A stretch of DNA of 14,148 bases from Verrucomicrobia subdivision 3 bacterium UBA7542 (GTDB taxonomy: Bacteria > Verrucomicrobiota > Verrucomicrobiia > Limisphaerales > UBA11358), in NCBI GenBank assembly GCA_002479245.1, contig DLMG01000348.1, forward strand, positions 1 to 14,148, given 5' to 3'. The notes under the pieces were generated by a model that searched no databases, was not told where the DNA came from, and saw nothing but the letters and a program-made list of their open reading frames with translations. A program made the translations under genes and the position numbers. Within the stretch, counting starts at the first letter, position 1. Each line of letters begins with the position of its first letter. Below, one piece after another: positions 9,013-14,148 of this stretch.

Positions 9013-9024
9013 ATGAACCGGCAT
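8830..9024 (-). pseudogene. Possible decayed class I methyltransferase fragment
   Basis: This 64-codon frame contains FLDEVYEDLELWYPKLR, which resembles the 'D..YE.V..DL.LWYPKLRPGG' segment of class I SAM-dependent methyltransferases (Methyltransf_24-like). The expected glycine-rich continuation is absent: the frame runs on as LEEAGCALKC and stops. The GDH usually found before this segment is missing too. The upstream end overlaps the start of the plus-strand Lnt-like gene, so a complete functional gene is unlikely. It may equally be a chance reading frame; the resemblance rests on about 17 residues. Confidence 0.25.
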
Positions 9025-10470
9025 TTAGCTGGTGTAACGATGAACCTTCAGGAACCATCGGCGAAACTACTGGGCTGGGGAAAATCTTTTCTGTGGCTGG
9101 CGCTGGCCGTGGCGTGTTTTCATCTCGCCTATACTTCCAGTAAATATCCCGCCGCCGGACTGATGATTTTCGGTTACGCCTTTGGCCTCGTCCGGCTGAC
9201 CAACCAGCCCAGCGTCCGCCGCGCGTTTTATTTCGGATTGGCGACGGGATTTTTGTGTTACGCGCCGCAACTGTATTTCCTTTGGAACATCTTCGGCCCG
9301 GCGGCAATTGTGTTGTGGCTGGTGCTGGCGTTTTGGATCGGCCTGTTCACGGCGATTGTTTGCGGCAGCATCCGGCGATGGGGAAAAGTCAAGGCGGCGT
9401 GGCTGATACCGGTGATCTGGACGGGGTTGGAATATTTCCGCAGCGAGCTCTACTACTTGAAATTTTCGTGGCTAAACGTCGGATATGTTTTCCCAAACTA
9501 TCCACTAACGCCATTCTTGGTTTACGGAATGTTCAGTGTCGGTTTTTTAATTATTTCCATAGCATCGATTCTTTTTTGCATAACCCAAATCAAGCGTCTT
9601 TTCGTTGAATGGTTCGTGATGCTTTTATTTATACTGACTGGCTTGGCGTTCTTTCTTCAACTCATTGCCGCCGCTGGACATGAAAGGCCCGTTCCTCCGC
9701 TTTCTATCGCCGGGATTCAGATGGAATTCCCTTCATCCGGCGTTCTTCCCAAAGCCCTCGACAAGGCCCTGGTAAAAAATCCCGACGCGCAGATTTTTGT
9801 GTTGAGCGAATACACCCTCGACGGCCTGGTGCCGGATGCGCTGAAAAACTGGTGCCGCGAACACTCGCGTTTTCTCGTCGTCGGCGGCAAAGACCCGGTT
9901 GGCGCGGATAATTTTTACGACACCGCCTTCGTCGTCGGCACGAACGGCGAGATTGTCTTCAAGCAGGTCAAAAGCGTGCCCATCCAGTTTTTCAAGGACG
10001 GCCTGCCCGCGCCGGAACAGAAAGTCTGGAATTCGCCGTGGGGCAAAATCGGCATCTGCATCTGCTACGACTTGAGTTACACACGCGTCACCGACCGGCT
10101 GGTAAAACAGGGGGCACAGCTTTTGATAGTCCCAACAATGGACGTTGAGGATTGGGGCCGGCACCAGCACGAGCTTCATGCCCGCGTCGCGCCCGTGCGG
10201 GCGGCGGAATACGGCATCCCGATTTTCCGCCTGGCGAGTTCCGGCATTTCGCAGGCGGTTTCCTGGGAAGGCAATGTCGTTGCCAAAACTTCTTTTGCCG
10301 ACAGCTTGGACCTTCTCCCGGCACAACTCAGGCTGCCAATGCGAGGCTCACTTCCATTGGACCGGTTGCTTGCGCCGGTGTGCGTCGGCAGCACGGCTGT
10401 CGTCCTGCTGACGTTGCTGGTTCTTGACTGGCAGGACCGGCGGGCTTCACGCGCGAAAACGGCGGCGTAG
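9013..10470 (+). CDS. Apolipoprotein N-acyltransferase-like membrane nitrilase
   Basis: 485 aa with two parts. The N-terminal half (about residues 15-230) holds six or more hydrophobic membrane segments. The C-terminal part (about 240-430) is a carbon-nitrogen hydrolase domain, and a further hydrophobic segment lies near 455-475. This is the layout of Lnt, which adds the third acyl chain to lipoproteins at the inner membrane (E. coli Lnt, 512 aa). Candidate triad: Glu266 in LSEYTLDG, a Lys in FKQVKSVP (317 or 320), and Cys351 in GICICYDLSY. The later segment QHELHARVAPVRAAEYGIPIFRLASSGIS matches the QHLAMARxRAxExGRPLxRAANTGIS region of Lnt. Differences: Asp replaces the Glu after Cys-Tyr, and the VPFGE glutamate is absent (VPIQFF). 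The start may be 9013 or the in-frame ATG at 9040; neither has a clear Shine-Dalgarno. Because of the altered residues, an Lnt-like acyltransferase or amidase of different substrate is possible. Confidence 0.75.
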   Translation: MNRHLAGVTMNLQEPSAKLLGWGKSFLWLALAVACFHLAYTSSKYPAAGLMIFGYAFGLVRLTNQPSVRRAFYFGLATGFLCYAPQLYFLWNIFGPAAIVLWLVLAFWIGLFTAIVCGSIRRWGKVKAAWLIPVIWTGLEYFRSELYYLKFSWLNVGYVFPNYPLTPFLVYGMFSVGFLIISIASILFCITQIKRLFVEWFVMLLFILTGLAFFLQLIAAAGHERPVPPLSIAGIQMEFPSSGVLPKALDKALVKNPDAQIFVLSEYTLDGLVPDALKNWCREHSRFLVVGGKDPVGADNFYDTAFVVGTNGEIVFKQVKSVPIQFFKDGLPAPEQKVWNSPWGKIGICICYDLSYTRVTDRLVKQGAQLLIVPTMDVEDWGRHQHELHARVAPVRAAEYGIPIFRLASSGISQAVSWEGNVVAKTSFADSLDLLPAQLRLPMRGSLPLDRLLAPVCVGSTAVVLLTLLVLDWQDRRASRAKTAA

Positions 10471-10502
10471 GGGCGACATATTCCGGCCATTGTGCCGGTC
10501 GC

Positions 10503-10562
10503 GTTGGAGTTCACGCTTCAGCGTGTCTGCCGCCTTATGCAAGCTGAAGCTTGAACTCCAAC
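10503..10562. repeat. REP-like inverted pair upstream of the helicase gene
   Basis: Two 23-base arms (10503-10525 and 10540-10562) are inverted copies differing at two positions, separated by 14 bases. Each arm starts, from the outside, with GTTGGAGTT and contains its own perfect hairpin: CACGCT-TC-AGCGTG (10512-10525) and CAAGCT-GA-AGCTTG (10540-10553). The two differences between arms are paired within each hairpin. It lies between the Lnt-like stop (10470) and the helicase start (10610). The form fits a pair of inverted repetitive extragenic palindromes; it could also stop transcription or stabilise the upstream mRNA end. Confidence 0.75.
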
Positions 10563-10609
10563 GATATTTTTCTTTCACCGGTCGGCATTTGCCCTTTCAA
10601 TTCCGCCCC

Positions 10610-12709
10610 ATGTCGCGCGATTATGTTGTTGAACCGTTCCGTTCCGAAATCAATTTGCAGATTGATTACGCGCGCGAATTGAACCCGCAACAACTGGCCG
10701 CCGTCACCGCGCCGCCCGGTCCTGCCCTCGTCATCGCCGGTGCCGGTTCGGGCAAGACGCGCACGCTCACCTATCGCGTCGCCTACCTGCTCGAACAGGG
10801 CATTCCCGCTGACCGCATCCTGCTGCTCACATTCACCAACAAGGCCGCCGGTGAAATGATGCATCGCGTCGCCGGGTTGCTGGGCCGGCAGCTTCCGTCG
10901 CTCTGGGGCGGCACATTCCATTCCATCGGCGCGCGGATTTTGCGCTCGCACGCCGATTTGCTCGGTTACCGGCGCGATTTCACCATTCTCGACCGCGACG
11001 ACGCGAAGGATTTGATCAAAACCTGCATCGCCGAAGCGGGCATCGAAACCAAAGGCACGCATTTTCCGAAGCCCGAGGTGCTGTGTGAAATTTTCTCGCT
11101 CGCGGTCAACACGCACAAGAGCACTGCCGAAATCCTTGAGGAACAATTCGATTACTTCGAGCAAATTACCCGGCAGGTCGCCGACGTGCAGAAGCGTTAC
11201 ACCGCCCGCAAACGCGCGACGAACGCGATGGATTTCGATGACCTGCTCGCGCTCTGGCTCAGGCTGTTGCAGGAGCACGCCGACGTGCGCGAACATTACC
11301 AACGCCGCTTCCAGTTCATTCTCGTGGACGAATACCAGGACACGAACAAGCTCCAGAGCGACCTGATTGATTTGCTCGCCGAGCGGCATCACAACGTCAC
11401 CGTCGTGGGCGACGACGCGCAGAGCATCTACGCCTGGCGCGGCGCGAATTTTCAGAACATCTTCAAATTTCCAAAACGCCATCCCGACGCGAAAGTTTTC
11501 AAGATCGAGACCAACTACCGCAGCACGCCGGAAATTCTCAAGGTGGCCAACGCCGCCATCGCCGCGAACCGGGACCAGTTCACCAAAATTCTCACGCCCG
11601 CGCGCAAGTCCGGCTTGAAACCCGCGCTCGTCACATGTGCCGATGCCGCGCAGCAGGCGGCGTTCATCGCGCAGCGCGTGGCGGAACTGCCCGAGGAAGG
11701 CGTGAATCTGAACCGGGTCGCCGTGCTTTACCGCTCGCATTTCCACGCGCTCGAACTGCAGCTTGAGCTGACGAAGCGCCACATCCCCTTCTCAATCACC
11801 AGCGGCATCCGGTTTTTCGAGCAGGCTCACATTAAGGACGCGACGGCATATCTCAAGCTGGTTGCCAACCCGCGCGACGAACTCGCCTTCAAACGCATCG
11901 TGCAACTGCTGCCGGGAATCGGCGCGAAAGGAGCGGGAAAAATCTGGAAGATTTTTCACGAAAAACTGGAGGGCACTCCTTCGTCAGAACTCAAAAATTC
12001 TCCCGTCACCCGACCTTCGGCCACCCTCTCCCCGCCGAGCGGGGAGAGGGACGGGGCGAGGGGCGCTCGTCAGTCTTTGGCAACGGCTTTAACATCTTGC
12101 GCGAAGGCCGTTCCTGCCAAGGCGGCGACGGTCTGGAAACAATTCGTTGAGACCATTTCCCAACTGGAGGACAAAGCCGTCCGGCAGAGCGCCGCGAAGA
12201 TGCTGCGTCTGGTGATGGACGCGGGCTACGACGATTATCTCAAGGAAAACTTCGCCAATTACCGCAACCGTCTGGAAGACCTCGAACAACTCGCCGTGTT
12301 CGCTTATCAATTCGGGTCGGTCGAGGACTTCCTGACGCAACTGGCGCTGCTCACCAACGTCGAAGCCGAGGACGGTCAGACTGCGAACCGCGACGCCGAG
12401 CAAATCCGGCTCTCAACGATTCATCAGGCGAAGGGCCTGGAATTCGACGTCGTATTCGTCATCATGCTGTGCGACGGGTTGTTCCCGTCCGCGCGTTCGA
12501 TGGAAAACGACGATGGCGAGGAGGAGGAACGCCGGTTGTTTTACGTGGCCATCACGCGGGCGAAGAACGAACTTTACCTGAGCCATCCGCTGATGCGCGC
12601 CGGTTACGGCAGCACCGGCATGGATGCCATGCAACAACCATCACGATTTCTCTCGGAAATCCCGCGCGATTTGTTGAACGAGTGGAACCTGCGCTCGCGC
12701 TATGGCTGA
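10610..12709 (+). CDS. UvrD/PcrA/Rep-family superfamily 1A DNA helicase (699 aa)
   Basis: An ATP-dependent 3'-5' DNA helicase of the repair/replication-restart type, by family. Motifs in order: Q-motif LNPQQLAAV; Walker A AGAGSGKT (Lys49); LLTFTNKAAGEM; GTFHSIGARIL; Walker B LVDEYQDT (Asp240-Glu241); GDDAQSIYAWRGA (from 268); ETNYRS; STIHQAKGLEFDVVF (from about 602); and RRLFYVAITRAK (near 643). Length fits Rep (673) and UvrD (720). I chose the ATG at 10610 (MSRDYVVEPF); the frame is open back to 10424, but that extension covers the Lnt-like 3' end and the palindromic pair at 10503-10562 and is low-complexity. No clear Shine-Dalgarno is visible. Residues about 463-487 (NSPVTRPSATLSPPSGERDG...) look foreign: they are the translation of a GC-rich palindrome at 12024-12050 and interrupt a region between conserved stretches LPGIGAKGAGKIWKIF and AATVWKQFVETI. 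Assignment to UvrD, PcrA or Rep specifically is not possible from sequence alone. Confidence 0.93.
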   Translation: MSRDYVVEPFRSEINLQIDYARELNPQQLAAVTAPPGPALVIAGAGSGKTRTLTYRVAYLLEQGIPADRILLLTFTNKAAGEMMHRVAGLLGRQLPSLWGGTFHSIGARILRSHADLLGYRRDFTILDRDDAKDLIKTCIAEAGIETKGTHFPKPEVLCEIFSLAVNTHKSTAEILEEQFDYFEQITRQVADVQKRYTARKRATNAMDFDDLLALWLRLLQEHADVREHYQRRFQFILVDEYQDTNKLQSDLIDLLAERHHNVTVVGDDAQSIYAWRGANFQNIFKFPKRHPDAKVFKIETNYRSTPEILKVANAAIAANRDQFTKILTPARKSGLKPALVTCADAAQQAAFIAQRVAELPEEGVNLNRVAVLYRSHFHALELQLELTKRHIPFSITSGIRFFEQAHIKDATAYLKLVANPRDELAFKRIVQLLPGIGAKGAGKIWKIFHEKLEGTPSSELKNSPVTRPSATLSPPSGERDGARGARQSLATALTSCAKAVPAKAATVWKQFVETISQLEDKAVRQSAAKMLRLVMDAGYDDYLKENFANYRNRLEDLEQLAVFAYQFGSVEDFLTQLALLTNVEAEDGQTANRDAEQIRLSTIHQAKGLEFDVVFVIMLCDGLFPSARSMENDDGEEEERRLFYVAITRAKNELYLSHPLMRAGYGSTGMDAMQQPSRFLSEIPRDLLNEWNLRSRYG
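12024..12050. repeat. GC-rich perfect palindrome inside the helicase coding sequence
   Basis: CCCTCTCCCCGC (12024-12035) and GCGGGGAGAGGG (12039-12050) form a perfect 12-bp stem with a CGA loop. The surrounding stretch, about 12000-12070, is C/G-rich and translates in frame to low-complexity sequence unlike the rest of the helicase. CCCTCTCCCC...GGGGAGAGGG palindromes are familiar dispersed intergenic repeats in many bacteria, so this is read as a repeat element captured in frame by a gene. Element borders cannot be defined without other copies. Confidence 0.7.
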
Positions 12710-12755
12710 GAAAAATCATCAACTACGAAAAACATCTGATTGAACCGAACACCTT

Positions 12756-12824
12756 GCCAACGGATGAAAAGTGCCAACAGATAAAGACAAGGGAATTCAT
12801 CCGCGGAACCTTTCATCCGTTGGC
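12756..12824. repeat. 14-bp perfect inverted repeat between convergent helicase and lpxA
   Basis: GCCAACGGATGAAA (12756-12769) is exactly complementary to TTTCATCCGTTGGC (12811-12824), with 41 bases between. A third partial copy, ATTCATCCG, lies at 12795-12803. The position after the helicase stop (12709), in a convergent gap, would suit a terminator, but there is no T-tract and the loop is long. A dispersed repeat or other structured element is as likely. Confidence 0.55.
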
Positions 12825-12871
12825 GAAATAGACGCGCAATAAAAGTCGCTGCCCACAGACGACGTGAGAAT

Positions 12872-12937
12872 GTAGGACAGGCATCCTGCCAGTCTCATTA
12901 TTTCGGATTTCAGAGACAGGCGGGACGCCTGTCCTAC
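12872..12937. repeat. GTAG-headed REP pair (BIME-like) downstream of lpxA
   Basis: Two 25-base inverted arms (12872-12896 and 12913-12937) match at 22 of 25 positions. Read from the outside, each begins GTAG and continues as a hairpin: GACAGGC-ATCCT-GCCAGTC in the left arm (one mispair) and GACAGGC-GTCCC-GCCTGTC in the right arm read on the minus strand (perfect). A 5' GTAG followed by a hairpin is the known form of REP sequences mobilised by RAYT (TnpA-REP) transposases. The right arm ends 5 bases before the lpxA stop codon complement (12943). No RAYT gene is in this window. Confidence 0.8.
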
Positions 12938-12942
12938 GCGGC

Positions 12943-13710
12943 CTACTTGCTGATGCCGCGCTCGCTGCTTCGGACAAATTGAATCAAGTGCTTGACCTCC
13001 GGCAGCGGCGGCAGTTCCTTTTCTATTTTCGCCAGCGCGTTGGGAATGGTCAGGCCTTCGCGGAACAGAATTTTGTAAGCATGGCGCAGCGCATTTTGCG
13101 CTTCCTCCGAAACCCCGTTGCGTTCCATGCCGATCTTGTTGATGGTGCGGATCTCCGCCGGATTGCCGTCGGCAATCATGAATGGCGGCACGTCCTGCAC
13201 GATTTTCGAGCAGCCGCCAATCATGGACATTTTCCCGATGCGACAAAATTGATGCACCGCCGCCAGCCCGCCAATCACCGCCTGGTCCTCAACGGTCACG
13301 TGTCCCCCCAGCGTCGCGACGTTGGACATGATGACGTGGCTGCCCAAGGTGACGTTGTGCGCAATGTGACAGTAGGCCAGGATGCTGTTGTGCGAACCGA
13401 CGCGCGTGACTTCGCCGTCGCCGGTCGCGCTGTGGATCGTGACATATTCGCGAAACGTGTTGCCATCGCCGATTTCCGTGCGCGTGTCGCCACCCTTCCA
13501 CTTCAAGTCCTGCGTTTTCAACCCGATGCTCGCGAACGGGAATATTTCGTTCTCCCGGCCCAGCTTCGTGTGGCCGTCAATGACGACGTGCGAATGCAGC
13601 TTGCAGCCGTCGCCGAGCGTCACGTGTTCGCCGATGACGCAGTAAGGACCAATTTCACACTGCGGGCCAATTTTCGCCTTCGGATGAATAATTGCTGTCT
13701 GATGAACCAT
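12943..13710 (-). CDS. lpxA: Acyl-ACP--UDP-N-acetylglucosamine O-acyltransferase (LpxA)
   Basis: First enzyme of lipid A synthesis: moves a 3-hydroxyacyl chain from ACP to the 3-OH of UDP-GlcNAc in the cytoplasm. The 255-aa protein (E. coli 262) shows left-handed beta-helix hexapeptides (IHPKAKIGPQCEIGPYCVIG), then the family signature CHIAHNVTLG with catalytic His118 (E. coli His125), GGHVTVED (His137), VHQFCRIG (His153), and a C-terminal helical part. Gly166 in MIGGCS aligns with E. coli Gly173, which sets a C14 acyl length, so a long 3-hydroxyacyl chain is predicted. I chose the ATG at 13710 (MVHQTAIIHP) since family members start here; the frame extends 20 codons upstream but those translate an intergenic heptamer repeat. 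It follows fabZ by 97 bases on the same strand, probably co-transcribed. Confidence 0.96.
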   Translation of the reverse strand: MVHQTAIIHPKAKIGPQCEIGPYCVIGEHVTLGDGCKLHSHVVIDGHTKLGRENEIFPFASIGLKTQDLKWKGGDTRTEIGDGNTFREYVTIHSATGDGEVTRVGSHNSILAYCHIAHNVTLGSHVIMSNVATLGGHVTVEDQAVIGGLAAVHQFCRIGKMSMIGGCSKIVQDVPPFMIADGNPAEIRTINKIGMERNGVSEEAQNALRHAYKILFREGLTIPNALAKIEKELPPLPEVKHLIQFVRSSERGISK

Positions 13711-13712
13711 GC

Positions 13713-13807
13713 GATTTGCGATTTTTGATTTACGATTTACGAGTCGTTCCACTTTCACCGCAGATATCACAACGGCCGCGTAAATCGCAAATCGTAAATC
13801 TTAAATT
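13713..13807. repeat. Inverted clusters of a GATTTNN heptamer between fabZ and lpxA
   Basis: Four head-to-tail heptamers lie at 13713-13740 (gatttgc, gattttt, gatttac, gatttac). Three in the opposite orientation lie at 13780-13800 (gtaaatc, gcaaatc, gtaaatc), with a degenerate fourth (ttaaatt, 13801-13807) touching the fabZ stop. The two clusters can pair to form a long AT-rich hairpin with a loop of about 39 bases. They fill most of the gap just upstream of the lpxA start codon, so the structure would sit in the lpxA leader of any fabZ-lpxA transcript. Confidence 0.7.
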
Positions 13808-14148
13808 CATTCGGCGTCGAGGAGCATGAAAGTGACTTCCGCCTCGCTGACGACCTCCCCGCGCACCTTGCAGACGCCTTTGGATTTGCAGATTTTTCCG
13901 CGCGTTTTCATCAGTTCGATTTCGATGAGGAGCACATCGCCGGGCACGACCGGCTTGCGCCACTTCACATTTTCGGCGGACATGAAATAAGCGAGCTGGC
14001 GTCCGGTCTCGACGTGTTTCATCATCAAAAGACCGGCGACCTGCGCGATGGCCTCCAATTGAAGCACGCCCGGCATGATGGGATGGCCGGGAAAATGTCC
14101 CTGAAAATACGGCTCGTTTACCGTCACGTTTTTGAGGCCGACAATTTT
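13807..14148 (-). CDS. fabZ: 3-hydroxyacyl-ACP dehydratase FabZ, N-terminus cut by window edge
   Basis: The 113 visible residues begin KIVGLKNVTVNEPYFQGHFPGHP and run to a TGA at 13807. FabZ dehydrates (3R)-3-hydroxyacyl-ACP in fatty acid elongation. The catalytic pair is present: His in QGHFPGHP and Glu in LQLEAIAQ, 14 residues apart as in E. coli His54/Glu68. About 30 residues of a normal 140-150-aa FabZ are missing beyond position 14148. A GTG inside the frame at 14127 is not the start, because conserved FabZ sequence continues upstream of it. In Bacteroidetes and some other lineages FabZ is fused to the C-terminus of LpxC; whether that holds here cannot be seen. Adjacent lpxA draws on the same 3-hydroxyacyl-ACP pool. 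Confidence 0.95.
   Translation of the reverse strand, partial: KIVGLKNVTVNEPYFQGHFPGHPIMPGVLQLEAIAQVAGLLMMKHVETGRQLAYFMSAENVKWRKPVVPGDVLLIEIELMKTRGKICKSKGVCKVRGEVVSEAEVTFMLLDAE

Noticed and set aside
9733..10326. Minus-strand 197-codon frame opposite the Lnt-like nitrilase domain
   Set aside because: The plus strand carries the conserved nitrilase residues; the antisense translation matches no family I know.
10424..10609. Upstream start of the helicase at 10424
   Set aside because: The extension overlaps the Lnt-like 3' end and the palindromic pair, is basic and low-complexity, and helicase homology begins only after the ATG at 10610.
10535..11782. Minus-strand 415-codon open frame inside the helicase gene
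   Set aside because: All helicase motifs are on the plus strand; this frame is an antisense artefact of GC-rich codon usage without recognisable domains.
12797..13246. Minus-strand 149-codon frame reading through the REP pair
   Set aside because: Its C-terminal portion is a translation of the GTAG repeat element and the rest is lpxA in the wrong frame.
12979..13728. Plus-strand 249-codon frame opposite lpxA
   Set aside because: lpxA on the minus strand is unmistakable with its catalytic His motifs; the antisense frame is a shadow.
13711..13770. Longer LpxA start at 13770
   Set aside because: The added residues (…NRKSKIANR) are a translation of the heptamer repeat; family members begin at the equivalent of MVHQTAIIHP.

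Overview
The window looks like chromosomal DNA from a Gram-negative bacterium of the PVC group, most likely a Verrucomicrobium of the Pedosphaera/Limisphaerales kind. This is inferred from three things: lipid A genes (lpxA, fabZ); two large secreted proteins built from right-handed beta-helix repeats, PKD domains and a 'SYAWLQQYGLP...DLDGTGM' type C-terminal region; and several classes of short palindromic and heptamer repeats scattered between genes. No plasmid, phage, transposase, tRNA, rRNA or CRISPR was seen.

Layout. From 1 to 8680 the minus strand carries two tandem paralogous genes for exported beta-helix proteins. The upstream one (8680 to 2567, 2037 aa) is complete and has four beta-helix modules separated by three PKD domains. 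The downstream one (2462 to beyond position 1, at least 820 codons) has two modules around one PKD domain and is cut by the window edge. A weak hairpin and a plausible promoter with a good ribosome binding site sit in the 104-bp gap between them. From 8681 to 9012 is a spacer holding what may be a decayed methyltransferase fragment. On the plus strand follow an apolipoprotein N-acyltransferase-like membrane nitrilase (9013-10470) and a UvrD/PcrA/Rep-family helicase (10610-12709). On the minus strand at the right end are fabZ (cut by the edge) and lpxA, convergent with the helicase.

How the parts may relate. FabZ and LpxA share the 3-hydroxyacyl-ACP pool, feeding fatty acid and lipid A synthesis respectively. 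An Lnt-type enzyme would also act in envelope biogenesis, on lipoproteins. The beta-helix proteins have signal peptides and should be exported. The helicase is a DNA repair or replication gene without an obvious link to its neighbours.

Most unusual features. The giant protein has about 36 coils of a polymorphic-outer-membrane-protein-like repeat with an almost unbroken cysteine at one register position, and it was evidently enlarged by intragenic duplication of whole modules. From 10.5 to 13.8 kb there are five different palindromic or tandem repeat elements. One is an REP-type inverted pair whose arm differences are compensatory, and another lies in frame inside the helicase gene.
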